From Aneurinibacillus danicus (GTDB lineage Bacteria; Bacillota; Bacilli; Aneurinibacillales; Aneurinibacillaceae): DNA of 33,656 nt. The stretch's first letter is position 1; each line of letters starts with the position of its first letter. The notes below the pieces were generated by a model that searched no databases, was not told the origin of the DNA, and saw only the letters and a list, made by a program, of their open reading frames with translations. The stretch is taken from the NCBI RefSeq assembly GCF_007991215.1, contig NZ_BJXX01000040.1, positions 1 through 33,656 on the forward strand. Direction: 5' to 3'. Both the position numbers and the translations under genes were made by a program. This document shows positions 1 to 7,423 of the stretch, one piece after another.

Positions 1-15
1 GATTTTCACAGAAAA
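1..15 (-). repeat. Terminal fragment of dispersed repeat (copy F)
   Basis: The first 15 bases are the reverse complement of the element end TTTTCTGTGAAAATC, which recurs at 17127, 17889, 18708 (variant), 18831 and 33640. Only the tip of the element is present. It lies about 27 bases past the stop codon of the AbrB-family gene, so it again sits directly 3' of a gene. The rest of the copy must lie outside the window. Confidence 0.8.
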
Positions 16-41
16 CAGAAGCGTACCGAGAGCAGCCAGCG

Positions 42-1148
42 CTACAAAGGTAACTCTTCTTCACTTTTGCCGCTCTCGGATGCGCCTTTTCTAATCCACC
101 ATTGCAGAAGCGGCGGAACAATAAACATGACGAAAAATACGCGAAAAAGTTGATAGCCACTGACCATTGATAAATCGGCATGCACCATGCTGGCCGTTAC
201 GCCCATCTCGGCAATACCGCCCGGTGCGGTGCTTAAAAATGCCGTGGTTAATGTCATCGGAGTCCAAAGGGTAAGCAGAAAAGCCAGGAGCAGCGAGAAA
301 AGTACAAGAAAGACGCTGCCAAGCACGGTATACAGTCCAAGCGCCCGTATGCTTTTTAATGTTTGTGGCTTCATCTGCAGTCCAATATGAGTACCAATAG
401 CAAACTGGGACAACAGGACAAGTGTGTGGGGCAAATGCGGTGCTTCTCCGGCACCCACCATGATTACCGCTGCAGTGCCGAGCATCGGCCCGGTCAATGC
501 GGCAGCCGGAAGCCCGATCCTCTTTCCACCCCAGGCACCGGCTATCACCACTCCGGCATACAGCAAATATTGTTCCCATGAAGCAGGCATCCACGCCGTA
601 TCGGGCACAGCCCCTCCCGCTCCGCCTGATGACACCTGCTGTCCTAAGCCATGTACAGTTAAAAACGGCACGAAAAAAATGACCGCCAATACACGAATCG
701 TTTGCATAAACGCCACCATTGTTGCATCTACTCGCTCTGTTTCTTCGCTTAGTACCAGCATTTGTGACAGTCCACCTGGCACACTGCCGAAAACCCCGCT
801 GGCAATGTCTACTCCCAGCCGACGGGCAATAATCACTCCAAGCGATAAGCTAACCAGCACGGTCAGCACGGTAGATGCCAGCATAAAGGGAAGCTGCTGT
901 ATAATCTGCAACGCTGTCTCCCGTGTAAACGACGCACCCAGCATATATCCCAACAACAGAAGTGCTGTCTCCCGAAACGTGTACGGCCACATAAGCGTTC
1001 TGCGCGTTGCAAGACGCCAGACTGTTACCGCTGCTACCGGCCCGAGAATCCACGGCAGCGGCACACGCAGCACTGTAAAGAGCAGCGCACCGACAAGCGC
1101 CACCGCCGCCGCTTCCAGCACAGTAAAGTATGTATAATTTCTTTCCAT
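42..1148 (-). CDS. AbrB-family membrane protein (putative transporter)
   Basis: A 368-residue, very hydrophobic protein with about ten membrane segments. It matches the AbrB family of membrane proteins (COG3180, annotated as ammonia monooxygenase/AbrB-like transporter), not the DNA-binding AbrB. The family has an internal duplication, visible here as two glycine-rich stretches: SGVFGSVPGGLSQMLVL near residue 120 and AFLSTAPGGIAEMGVTA near residue 305. The substrate is not known. The start is supported by a GGAGCGGAGGGAGC ribosome site just before the ATG. It is monocistronic here: repeat copy A lies upstream and a repeat end lies just downstream. The family call is firm; function is not. Confidence 0.85.
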   Translation of the reverse strand: MERNYTYFTVLEAAAVALVGALLFTVLRVPLPWILGPVAAVTVWRLATRRTLMWPYTFRETALLLLGYMLGASFTRETALQIIQQLPFMLASTVLTVLVSLSLGVIIARRLGVDIASGVFGSVPGGLSQMLVLSEETERVDATMVAFMQTIRVLAVIFFVPFLTVHGLGQQVSSGGAGGAVPDTAWMPASWEQYLLYAGVVIAGAWGGKRIGLPAAALTGPMLGTAAVIMVGAGEAPHLPHTLVLLSQFAIGTHIGLQMKPQTLKSIRALGLYTVLGSVFLVLFSLLLAFLLTLWTPMTLTTAFLSTAPGGIAEMGVTASMVHADLSMVSGYQLFRVFFVMFIVPPLLQWWIRKGASESGKSEEELPL

Positions 1149-1199
1149 GCTCCCTCCGCTCCTTTTTTATGATCCTACTTCCTTTCCATGATTTGCGCA

Positions 1200-1396
1200 A
1201 ATAAAACCATCATGACCAATCAGCCGTAACCCCAACATGAAAATGACGGGAAGGGCGGCTGACTTTTGCGGTACGAAGGAATCGAGAGAAGAGAACGAGA
1301 GGATGATTTCAATGTGGAAAAAGGCGAACGCCTTTTCCTTCCTTGGATCTTTTTTCCTCATCCTCCCCTTCTTTCCTCACGATTTACATAGAAAAA
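1200..1396 (-). repeat. Dispersed palindromic repeat, copy A (long form)
   Basis: Read on the minus strand, the copy starts TTTTTCTATGTAAATC and runs through a purine-rich arm. It then has the hairpin core AAAAGGCGTTCGCCTTTTTC (about 1317-1337), a pyrimidine-rich arm, and the long-form extension GTCAGCCGCCCTTCCC ... TACGGCTGATTGG, ending near GGTTTTAT. The same order of blocks is seen in copies B (14776-14963) and D (17889-18080). Its left end merges with the T-tract of the terminator at 1391-1429. Confidence 0.85.
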
Positions 1397-1429
1397 GAAC
1401 TGTATAGATTCTTTTCTACACAGTTCTTT
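1391..1429 (-). terminator. Intrinsic terminator of the 1478-2194 gene pair
   Basis: On the minus strand a 15-pair stem, AAAGAACTGTGTAGA with TCTATACAGTTCTTT (one G-U pair), encloses a six-base loop and runs into TTTTTC. It is about 50 bases past the stop at 1478. The T-tract is shared with the end of repeat copy A. Confidence 0.85.
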
Positions 1430-1477
1430 ACAATCATTTTTTTCTGTAATTTTTCTTTGTTTGTCAACAACCCCGTT

Positions 1478-1855
1478 TTAGGCTCTCCATTCAGCAGAAG
1501 AAATTAAAGTTTCATCTTCGTTAACAAGTCCTTTTTCATAAGCCTTTTCGATAATTCTGGCCACATTCTCATAAAGATTAGACTCATCAGGCCTAAATCT
1601 TAGTTGAGTTTGTATATGTTCTGAATGAAAACAGGAAATTTTTCTTGAATTTGAATTACTTGTAATTTTACAGTCAGCAATAATTTTTTTGAATTCATCA
1701 AAACTCATTGAGGATTGTCCCAGCTTTTTTCCGTTTTCCACGTTTTGTTTTACGCGAGCTACAATCGTTAACTGAGTGTATGCTTTGTATTCTGGGCTTT
1801 TAAATACCGAAATCGATCTTTGCATTGCTGCTGATTTTGATGAAATGTTTATCAA
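1478..1855 (-). CDS. Hypothetical protein, 125 aa
   Basis: I do not recognise this protein. It has no signal peptide or membrane segment and looks soluble and mixed alpha/beta, with a charged C-terminal half ending SSAEWRA. Translation would start at TTG (1855) behind an AGGTGA site about five bases away. It follows the secreted-protein frame at 1885-2194 by 29 bases, so the two are probably co-transcribed, and a terminator follows at 1391-1429. Both genes look more AT-rich than their neighbours, which may indicate acquired DNA. Pairing with a secreted partner is suggestive, but no function can be assigned. Confidence 0.6.
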   Translation of the reverse strand: MINISSKSAAMQRSISVFKSPEYKAYTQLTIVARVKQNVENGKKLGQSSMSFDEFKKIIADCKITSNSNSRKISCFHSEHIQTQLRFRPDESNLYENVARIIEKAYEKGLVNEDETLISSAEWRA

Positions 1856-1884
1856 ATCTTCACCTACTTCCTTATTTTGGGCAA

Positions 1885-2194
1885 TCAGTTTATTTCCTGT
1901 TTTTCCTTCTTAGCTTTTTCTTCAAGCTCTTTAATTTTCTCTTCAGTTAAATGAATAGGAGGAACTGATGTGATTTCAGATTTATTTAAACTGTGTGTAC
2001 TAACCGTAAAAGTATCGCCGGTTGTATATGTGCTAGGAATAATCTCTACACCAAATAGATTGTCATAAAAAGTTACGCCCAAAAATTGCACTTTTGTTAA
2101 CTTCGGTGCTGGTCCTGCTTGTACAGCGGAGGTGTTATAAAGTAACGTTAGTATAAACAAAGCTGTGAATAGTGATAAAAAATTGTTTCTTCAT
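1885..2194 (-). CDS. Small secreted protein, apparent one-base frameshift in signal peptide
   Basis: The uninterrupted frame 1885-2160 (TTG start, 91 aa) lacks a ribosome site. A good one, AAGGGGAG, lies six bases before the ATG at 2194, which opens MKKQFF... and stops early. Removing one T from the six-T run (plus-strand A-run 2177-2182) joins the frames into MKKQFLSLFTALFILTLLYN followed by TSAVQAGPAPKL. That is a textbook Sec signal peptide with a cleavage site near VQA-GP. The mature part is about 75 residues, with a lysine/glutamate-rich helical tail (LTEEKIKELEEKAKKEKQ). It is either a sequencing error, a slippage-controlled gene or a recent pseudogene. The family is not recognised. Confidence 0.6.
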
Positions 2195-2558
2195 CAGAAT
2201 CTCCCCTTCGCTTATTTGTAAAAACATCCCAGTAATAATTATCGGAACAATTCTTCTATAAATTAGATTTTTCTTCCAAAAAAATTTTTTAGCTCAATAC
2301 CTAAAAATGCGATTGAGGATATGAATAAAAAAACCCAAAGGGTGATGGGGGCGAGCTCGCTTGTCCTCTGAAGCGGGCAGTATATACTTCCTTGCGGGAG
2401 CGTACCGAAGTGACATGTTTCTCCCTTCTCTCGCCTCGTTCCTCTTTATGTATAAAAAGTTAAGCGCAGAGTTTGATATTGGGTTTTATTTTTCAGCAAA
2501 TTGTAAACAAATGAGGTAAAATTGTAGTAAACCCTTCCCATGAAGAGGAGATGATTTT
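2195..2558. other. Divergent intergenic region with hairpins and a direct repeat
   Basis: The region separates the minus-strand small genes from the plus-strand MFS gene. It is AT-rich except for a GC-rich island at about 2345-2440. There GGCGAG (2350s) can pair with CTCGCC (2430s), and ACTTC can pair with GAAGT around TTGCGGGAGC. On the minus strand the island ends in CCCTTTGGG followed by seven Ts (about 2326-2341), so a short minus-strand RNA is conceivable. Close to the MFS start, AAATTGTA occurs at 2498-2505 and again at 2518-2525, exactly 20 bases apart, as an operator might. None of this is proven. Confidence 0.35.
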
Positions 2559-3764
2559 ATGGCTTCTCCCGTACATACTATCGAATCACCTGCGCTCTGG
2601 ACCAGGGATTTTATTTTCACGACACTGGCTAATTTATTTTTGTTCACAAGCTTTCAAATGTTGATTCCAACGCTGCCGGTTTATGTAGAGCAAAGTGGAG
2701 GCGATGAGCTTGCGGTTGGAGCGGTAATCGGAATTTTCACCGTGTTCGCTCTGCTGGCCCGCCCGTTCGCCGGCAAAGCGCTCGATACGCTTGGCCGCAG
2801 AATCGTTATGATGATCGGTTTGTTGATTTTCATTCTGGCTGTGGCCGGTTATTACTGGACAACAACCGTGTTTTTTATTTTAAGCCTGCGGGTTATCCAT
2901 GGAGTTGGCTGGGGAATTACGACAACAACGTTCGGAACAGTGATTTCGGACATCATTCCGGCGCAGCGGCGCGGAGAAGGAATGGGATACTATGGCCTGT
3001 CAACTACGCTTGCGATGGCGCTGGCCCCTTTGTTCGGCATCTGGGTAATGGGAAAAGCCGGTTTTGGATGGCTGTTTTTCATCTCTGCACTGCTCGCAAT
3101 CGCCAGCTTTCTCATCTCCCAGATTATCCGGTATCCTTCCCTGCCCGACTCCACAGAAACAGAAGTCTCTGAGGTCCGAAGTCGATTGGATGAATGGGTG
3201 GAAAAACGAGCGGTATTCCCTTCTTTTCTCGCTATGACGCTAGGTCTTACGTATGGCGGAATCGTAACATTTATTACACTGTTCGGCAAAGAAGTCGGTA
3301 TTTCCAACGTAGGTTGGTTTTTTCTTGCTAATGCGGCTATGGTTATGATCGTCCGACCGATGGCGGGTAAGCTGTTCGACCGGCGGGGTCCGGTATGGAT
3401 TCTTTTGCCCGGCGCCTTTTTTACAGTGGCAGGCCTTCTGCTGCTATCCTATTCTACCAACGTGCCTTCACTCGTACTTGCTTCCCTGTTCTACGGCGTT
3501 GGTTTTGGTGCCATTCAACCAACTCTGCAGGCCTGGACGATCAGCCGGGTTGCGGCAAACCGACGCGGTGCTGCTACCGGCACATTTTTCTCCGGCTTTG
3601 ACTTAGGAATAGGCGCCGGGGCTATGGCACTCGGTGTAGTGGCCAAAGCAATGAGCTACGCGGCTATGTATCGTGTCTCTATTGTATTTATGGGAGTGTA
3701 TCTCATTACCTATGTACTTTATCTGTTAAAACAAAAGGAACACCAAAAAAGCACGCGAGCATAA
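2559..3764 (+). CDS. MFS transporter (MFS_1, drug-efflux-like)
   Basis: A 401-residue major facilitator protein with about twelve membrane segments. The family signatures are present: DTLGRR between helices 2 and 3, RVIHGVGWG in helix 4, and KLFDRRGP between helices 8 and 9. Members of this type (YwoG/YfkF-like) are proton-coupled exporters, often of drugs or metabolites; the substrate here is unknown. The start follows a GAGGAG site. It is the only long plus-strand gene in the window, transcribed alone, and ends facing the ThyX-like gene (convergent, about 30 bases apart). The AAATTGTA direct repeat upstream may be a regulator site. Confidence 0.85.
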   Translation: MASPVHTIESPALWTRDFIFTTLANLFLFTSFQMLIPTLPVYVEQSGGDELAVGAVIGIFTVFALLARPFAGKALDTLGRRIVMMIGLLIFILAVAGYYWTTTVFFILSLRVIHGVGWGITTTTFGTVISDIIPAQRRGEGMGYYGLSTTLAMALAPLFGIWVMGKAGFGWLFFISALLAIASFLISQIIRYPSLPDSTETEVSEVRSRLDEWVEKRAVFPSFLAMTLGLTYGGIVTFITLFGKEVGISNVGWFFLANAAMVMIVRPMAGKLFDRRGPVWILLPGAFFTVAGLLLLSYSTNVPSLVLASLFYGVGFGAIQPTLQAWTISRVAANRRGAATGTFFSGFDLGIGAGAMALGVVAKAMSYAAMYRVSIVFMGVYLITYVLYLLKQKEHQKSTRA

Positions 3765-3793
3765 AAGCTACGTGCCTTCTATCATTTTTTAGC

Positions 3794-5191
3794 TTACTTT
3801 TTCAAATGGCGATCCATCTTAAAACCTGACAGAAATTGCTCGGTCTCCTGAAAAACACGTTCAAGCTGGGAAGCAACAGTGCGGATTTCTTTGTGCGCCT
3901 GCTCTTCTTTGTGAAGCGTAACAAAATGGGCAAGTCCGTACATATTGGCATAGAACGGCAGGCGGCGCGCATTTGCGTGCAGCACCACATACGGAGCAAT
4001 GCCATTAAGGTCCGTATCTGCAAGCTCATTGTACAGACAATGCGATTCATTGTGCATCGTTAGCAGAATGTCGAGTATTCGCTCGGCTGTCTGTGTGCCT
4101 GACGCTTCTGCCACTTCCTGCGGCAGCATCAAGCCATAACGGGTGTCCGGCAGTTGCAGCGAGAAGTCAAATGCCCGGTGACGGATGATTTGGTGGTGGC
4201 AGCCTTCAGAACACGTAACAGCAATATGCTTGCCATATGCCCGCATAATCCCGGGTAATTCGCTGAGCCTGGTCATCGCAGACAAATCTCCCAGTACCAT
4301 GTCCTCTGCACGGATACATTCAGACACAGGTGAAGCATCCGATATTGCAATGAACGGACCGTTATAGACAGGCCGTGCTTCCCGCGCTTCCGCCCGCCGC
4401 CGATAAAATTCGCCGACACAGGAACGCTGATATAGCATGGCTTCCGTATGGCCAATGGAAGACGGAAGCACCTCGGTCGCATGCATACGAATTTTCTCCG
4501 CCACCTCTACTATCTCCCGGCTAAAGCCTTCATGCGCCAGCATTTCAGCAATCGCGTCCGAGATGGCGCGCGCATTTCCTGTAACGGCCACATTGGATTT
4601 CGTGGCCAGCGGCAGGACAGTGCGCGCATTTTCGTATGCCAGCCTCTCGGCCACATCTTCTTTCATTTCCGGACTTTTCGCTTTGATTATTTCAAAGAAA
4701 AGCGGAACCAGTTCTTCATATTTTTTTAAGCATTGCTGTCCAAACGCGATGTAGCGTTCTTTCAATTCTGAATGCTTATCCAGTTCCACGGGAATGACAA
4801 AACCCTCCGGTTTATGGTAATGAAAGCTAAATTCCGTAAACGATAGCCATTTAGCTGCCTGGACGGTCTCCAGAATCTCGATACACCAGCGCGAGACACC
4901 CTCGATACAGAATTGGGCAAACGCATGCTCTTTTATGCTCGCATGTCCATACGCCATGCCCCATTTCTTCATCATTCCTTCCGTATGCGCCAGGGACTCC
5001 TTATACATCGAAATCATGTCTGTATCTGGAAGACACAGAACCCCCTTCTTGAGCAAGTCATACAAATTATCGCGAAAACTGCCTGGACTACGGCTCACCT
5101 TCGCAAAAACAGTGCCGACAACTTCAGCCGGTATATTTTTAATCGCATATACATTGTCTTCCGTGCTGGTTACATAGTTTGAAAGCTTCAT
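3794..5191 (-). CDS. Double-domain ThyX-like protein (flavin-dependent thymidylate synthase homologue)
   Basis: A 465-residue protein with two tandem ThyX-like domains; ordinary ThyX is about 220-250 residues. Domain 1 (about 1-215) keeps HASIKEHAFAQFCIEGVSR and ENARTVLPLATKSN, but the RHR motif is absent, replaced by ETVQAAKWLSFTE. Domain 2 (about 260-450) keeps IRHRAFDFSLQLPDTRY (RHR at about 337-339), NARRLPFYANMYGLAHF and AHKEIR. RHR to RY is two residues longer than in classic ThyX (RHRX7S), so the usual serine position is not preserved. Canonical thymidylate synthesis is therefore doubtful. The start is the ATG after GAGGTGAGG; an upstream in-frame ATG at 5215 lacks a good site. It follows the HD-GYP gene by 33 bases. 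Confidence 0.75.
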   Translation of the reverse strand: MKLSNYVTSTEDNVYAIKNIPAEVVGTVFAKVSRSPGSFRDNLYDLLKKGVLCLPDTDMISMYKESLAHTEGMMKKWGMAYGHASIKEHAFAQFCIEGVSRWCIEILETVQAAKWLSFTEFSFHYHKPEGFVIPVELDKHSELKERYIAFGQQCLKKYEELVPLFFEIIKAKSPEMKEDVAERLAYENARTVLPLATKSNVAVTGNARAISDAIAEMLAHEGFSREIVEVAEKIRMHATEVLPSSIGHTEAMLYQRSCVGEFYRRRAEAREARPVYNGPFIAISDASPVSECIRAEDMVLGDLSAMTRLSELPGIMRAYGKHIAVTCSEGCHHQIIRHRAFDFSLQLPDTRYGLMLPQEVAEASGTQTAERILDILLTMHNESHCLYNELADTDLNGIAPYVVLHANARRLPFYANMYGLAHFVTLHKEEQAHKEIRTVASQLERVFQETEQFLSGFKMDRHLKK

Positions 5192-5224
5192 CGTCTGCCT
5201 CACCTCATTCATCAATCCCGGCTG

Positions 5225-6316
5225 CTATAGGATCGTGTCGCACCGCACAATCATAATGGTTAATTCCTTGGAGAGATCAATTTCATAATACGGGTTAGCT
5301 TTGCTGCCGTCTTCATGCTTAATCACCCGCACTACAGGCCTTGCGGGCAGATTTCTATTATAGTCAACTACAATGCCGGTGGCTCCGTTGCTCAGTGTTA
5401 CAGTTAACCCTACAGGATAAATGGAGACTGTCTTGCGGAACGCATCGACAATCGCCGGTTCAAAATGCGTACCCGTCCCTGCGAAAATAATCTCCATTGC
5501 ATCATGAGGCAGCATCGCACCCCGATACACCCGATTGGTTGTCAGAGCATCAAACACATCACATACCGCCAGTAACCGCCCATATTTATGAATCTCCTCT
5601 CCCTTAAGACCACGTGGATAACCGGTACCGTCCAGCCGCTCATGATGCTGATAGGCACAGTGTGCGGCCAACAGCGGAATACCATGCTGCTGACGTAAAT
5701 AATCGAAGCCGTATTCCGTATGCTTTTTCATTACGGCAAATTCATCGTCCGTCAATCGGCCCGGTTTATAGAGAATCTCTCCCGGAACCATTAATTTTCC
5801 GATATCATGCAGCATGGCGCCCATTCCAAGCTCAAGCAATTCTTTATCATTGTACCCCATCTCAATTCCAACTGCAGCGGCATAAATAGCCACATTCAAC
5901 GAGTGGGCATATACATAATGGTCCTGTATGTACATATCGCTCAACAATCCCAATGCTTTGCGATTACGCTTCAGGTCGCCGACAATGGAGTCGAATACAT
6001 TACGGAAAGCATTAATTGTGGACGGAGAAAGACGTGATTTCCACTTCTGCTCAGCATGAACAATTTCAGAAAAACCTTGATAGATGACTTTTACCGCCGC
6101 CCGTCTCGTCTCCGAAGACACAGCTTCTTCCATCTCCAGATCTTCTGTCGCTTCGTCACGGATATATAGTGTATTAACCCCTTTTCGTTTAAGTCGTTCA
6201 ATCATGCTATCGGTCAGTACCATATCTTTATTGAGCAGCACCGCCCCCTGATCCGTGCAAATCGGCTGCGCCAAAACCATACCGGCTTCGCAGCTTTGAA
6301 TTGAGATTAATCGCAT
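5225..6316 (-). CDS. HD-GYP domain protein (probable cyclic-di-GMP phosphodiesterase)
   Basis: A 363-residue cytoplasmic protein. The N-terminal about 110 residues resemble the DUF3391-like region often found ahead of HD-GYP domains. The HD-GYP domain spans about 130-290, with HD at 170-171 (MLHDIGKLMVP) and HHERLDGTGYP at 224-234. These are the metal-binding and signature residues of active cyclic-di-GMP phosphodiesterases. The C-terminal about 70 residues form a beta-rich tail. No receiver or membrane segment is seen. The start follows GAGGAG. It shares a transcript with the ThyX-like gene downstream and is separated from yunC by a terminator. Confidence 0.85.
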   Translation of the reverse strand: MRLISIQSCEAGMVLAQPICTDQGAVLLNKDMVLTDSMIERLKRKGVNTLYIRDEATEDLEMEEAVSSETRRAAVKVIYQGFSEIVHAEQKWKSRLSPSTINAFRNVFDSIVGDLKRNRKALGLLSDMYIQDHYVYAHSLNVAIYAAAVGIEMGYNDKELLELGMGAMLHDIGKLMVPGEILYKPGRLTDDEFAVMKKHTEYGFDYLRQQHGIPLLAAHCAYQHHERLDGTGYPRGLKGEEIHKYGRLLAVCDVFDALTTNRVYRGAMLPHDAMEIIFAGTGTHFEPAIVDAFRKTVSIYPVGLTVTLSNGATGIVVDYNRNLPARPVVRVIKHEDGSKANPYYEIDLSKELTIMIVRCDTIL

Positions 6317-6400
6317 ACTGGTTTAACTCCTCATCGTACTCTAGTCTCTTCTTCTCATTATACATAGAAAGACCTAGGAAATATATCGTATAATCGACCT

Positions 6401-6429
6401 AAAAAAAGAGCTTTCCAAAAGAAAGCTCC
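6401..6429 (-). terminator. Intrinsic terminator after yunC
   Basis: On the minus strand GGAGCTTTC pairs with GGAAAGCTC around a TTTT loop and is followed by seven Ts. It starts at the stop codon of yunC and insulates the HD-GYP gene, which must have its own promoter in 6317-6400. Confidence 0.85.
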
Positions 6430-6732
6430 TTACAGCATTGCCAGTATTGCGTCCTTTCCTCTCATGCCGGGTACAATTCCCATCTCTTCCGCTGCGAAAG
6501 TCACCGACTCAAGCGGAGCTTCCAGCAACTGGTCAATCGTCCGTACTCCCAGTGCCCGCCCCGCAATAATGCCGCGGCTGGCAAGCCGTTCATTTAACAA
6601 TCCTACATCAAGTGCTCCGCACATAATATACCCTTTCTCCGTCGTTACCATCAGCAGACTGGTTTTTGGCAGTTGAACCGAAATAGCGGTTACCTGATGA
6701 CCATCCAGCATGAGCGGCTTCATTTCAATCAT
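6430..6732 (-). CDS. yunC: YunC family protein (DUF1805)
   Basis: A 100-residue protein matching the YunC/DUF1805 family of Bacillales. It shows the family pattern GYIMCGALDVGLLNERLASRG and a C-terminal GIVPGMRGKDAI. The biochemical role of the family is not established. The start lies nine bases after AAGGAGG. It sits downstream of a DUF6154-like gene and ends at a terminator. Proximity to a yunE homologue and a yunD remnant mirrors the yun cluster of Bacillus subtilis. Confidence 0.8.
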   Translation of the reverse strand: MIEMKPLMLDGHQVTAISVQLPKTSLLMVTTEKGYIMCGALDVGLLNERLASRGIIAGRALGVRTIDQLLEAPLESVTFAAEEMGIVPGMRGKDAILAML

Positions 6733-6802
6733 ATTTTTAATCCTCCTTGCGCCTTTTCTTTATCCTTTACACAGTATGTAAACAGCGCAGGCTGGGTGAC
6801 AC

Positions 6803-7060
6803 TCAATGATATCTCTGCTGTCGCGCGGTTTCCGGACGCGCCCCCCCAATCCCGTCTTCGGCCATTTTCACTCGCAGCGCCTCCATTAAATACAGGCCAA
6901 ACATCTGATAAATTTCCGTCTCCTGCATCTCCTGAATCCATTGCACGAGCTCTTCTTTGCTCTGTCCATGCAGCAAGCTCATAACAATCGCTGTGACATC
7001 TTCTTCATCGCCCGTGAGTTTATCACGATACAGGTTGTAAATATCATTGACTAGCTTCAT
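6803..7060 (-). CDS. Small DUF6154-like protein
   Basis: An 85-residue acidic, helical protein with the pattern KLVNDIYNLYRDKLTGDEED at the start and MFGLYLMEALRVKMAEDG later. This resembles the small DUF6154 family known only from Bacillales. No catalytic motif is visible and the function is unknown. AGGGG stands eight bases before the ATG. It probably shares a transcript with yunC (70 bases downstream). The last about 12 residues, after MAEDGIGG, are arginine/glutamine-rich and may be poorly conserved. Confidence 0.65.
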   Translation of the reverse strand: MKLVNDIYNLYRDKLTGDEEDVTAIVMSLLHGQSKEELVQWIQEMQETEIYQMFGLYLMEALRVKMAEDGIGGARPETARQQRYH

Positions 7061-7139
7061 GAAACTACCCCTTTCACATCTGTATACTAATGCAGTTTTT
7101 TTCTAGTATGTCCCGATTTTGTCGCATGCCAGTGATTGC

Positions 7140-7416
7140 GTCTGGAATTCTTCAGCGCTTCTTCCAGAATAAAAAGCAGTTATGCCCCCGTCAGCTTCAT
7201 CCGACATGGATTAATCGGGTGTGGACAAAGAGAAAGAAGGTCTTTACACGTGACATCTCCCTTTTCCAGGGAGAACAAAAGCGTGCCTGAGTTCACAAGG
7301 CCAATTTCCTCATCTACCCGAGAACGCAGCCCTGCCGCCAACAAATTGGGAAGCGGCGATTCCTCTTCCCATGATACAGGAAGATCGTATTTTAAACAAA
7401 TCATATCCCGTCTCAT
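7140..7416 (-). pseudogene. yunD: Decayed yunD remnant (5'-nucleotidase C-terminal domain)
   Basis: The frame reads DLPVSWEEESPLPNLLAAGL, then IGLVNSGTLLFSLEKGDVT, then CPHPINPCRMKLTGA. This matches the start of the 5_nucleotid_C domain of YunD-type metallophosphatase/5'-nucleotidases. An in-frame TAA at 7180-7182 interrupts it, and the same frame then continues LLFILEEAL, as the family does, before similarity ends. The roughly 270-residue N-terminal metallophosphoesterase domain is missing. The fragment begins within a few bases of the yunE stop codon, suggesting a deletion that removed the 5' part of the gene. It lies between yunC and yunE homologues, where B. subtilis keeps an intact yunD. 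Confidence 0.75.
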
Positions 7417-7423
7417 TCTTGCT

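Noticed and set aside
424-1137. Long plus-strand frame opposite the AbrB-family gene
   Set aside because: It has low-complexity composition typical of an antisense shadow and no start signals. The minus-strand gene is unambiguous.
1200-1396. Repeat copies as a known riboswitch upstream of the AbrB-family gene
   Set aside because: The same sequence occurs in both orientations, mostly downstream of genes, which fits a dispersed element rather than a leader.
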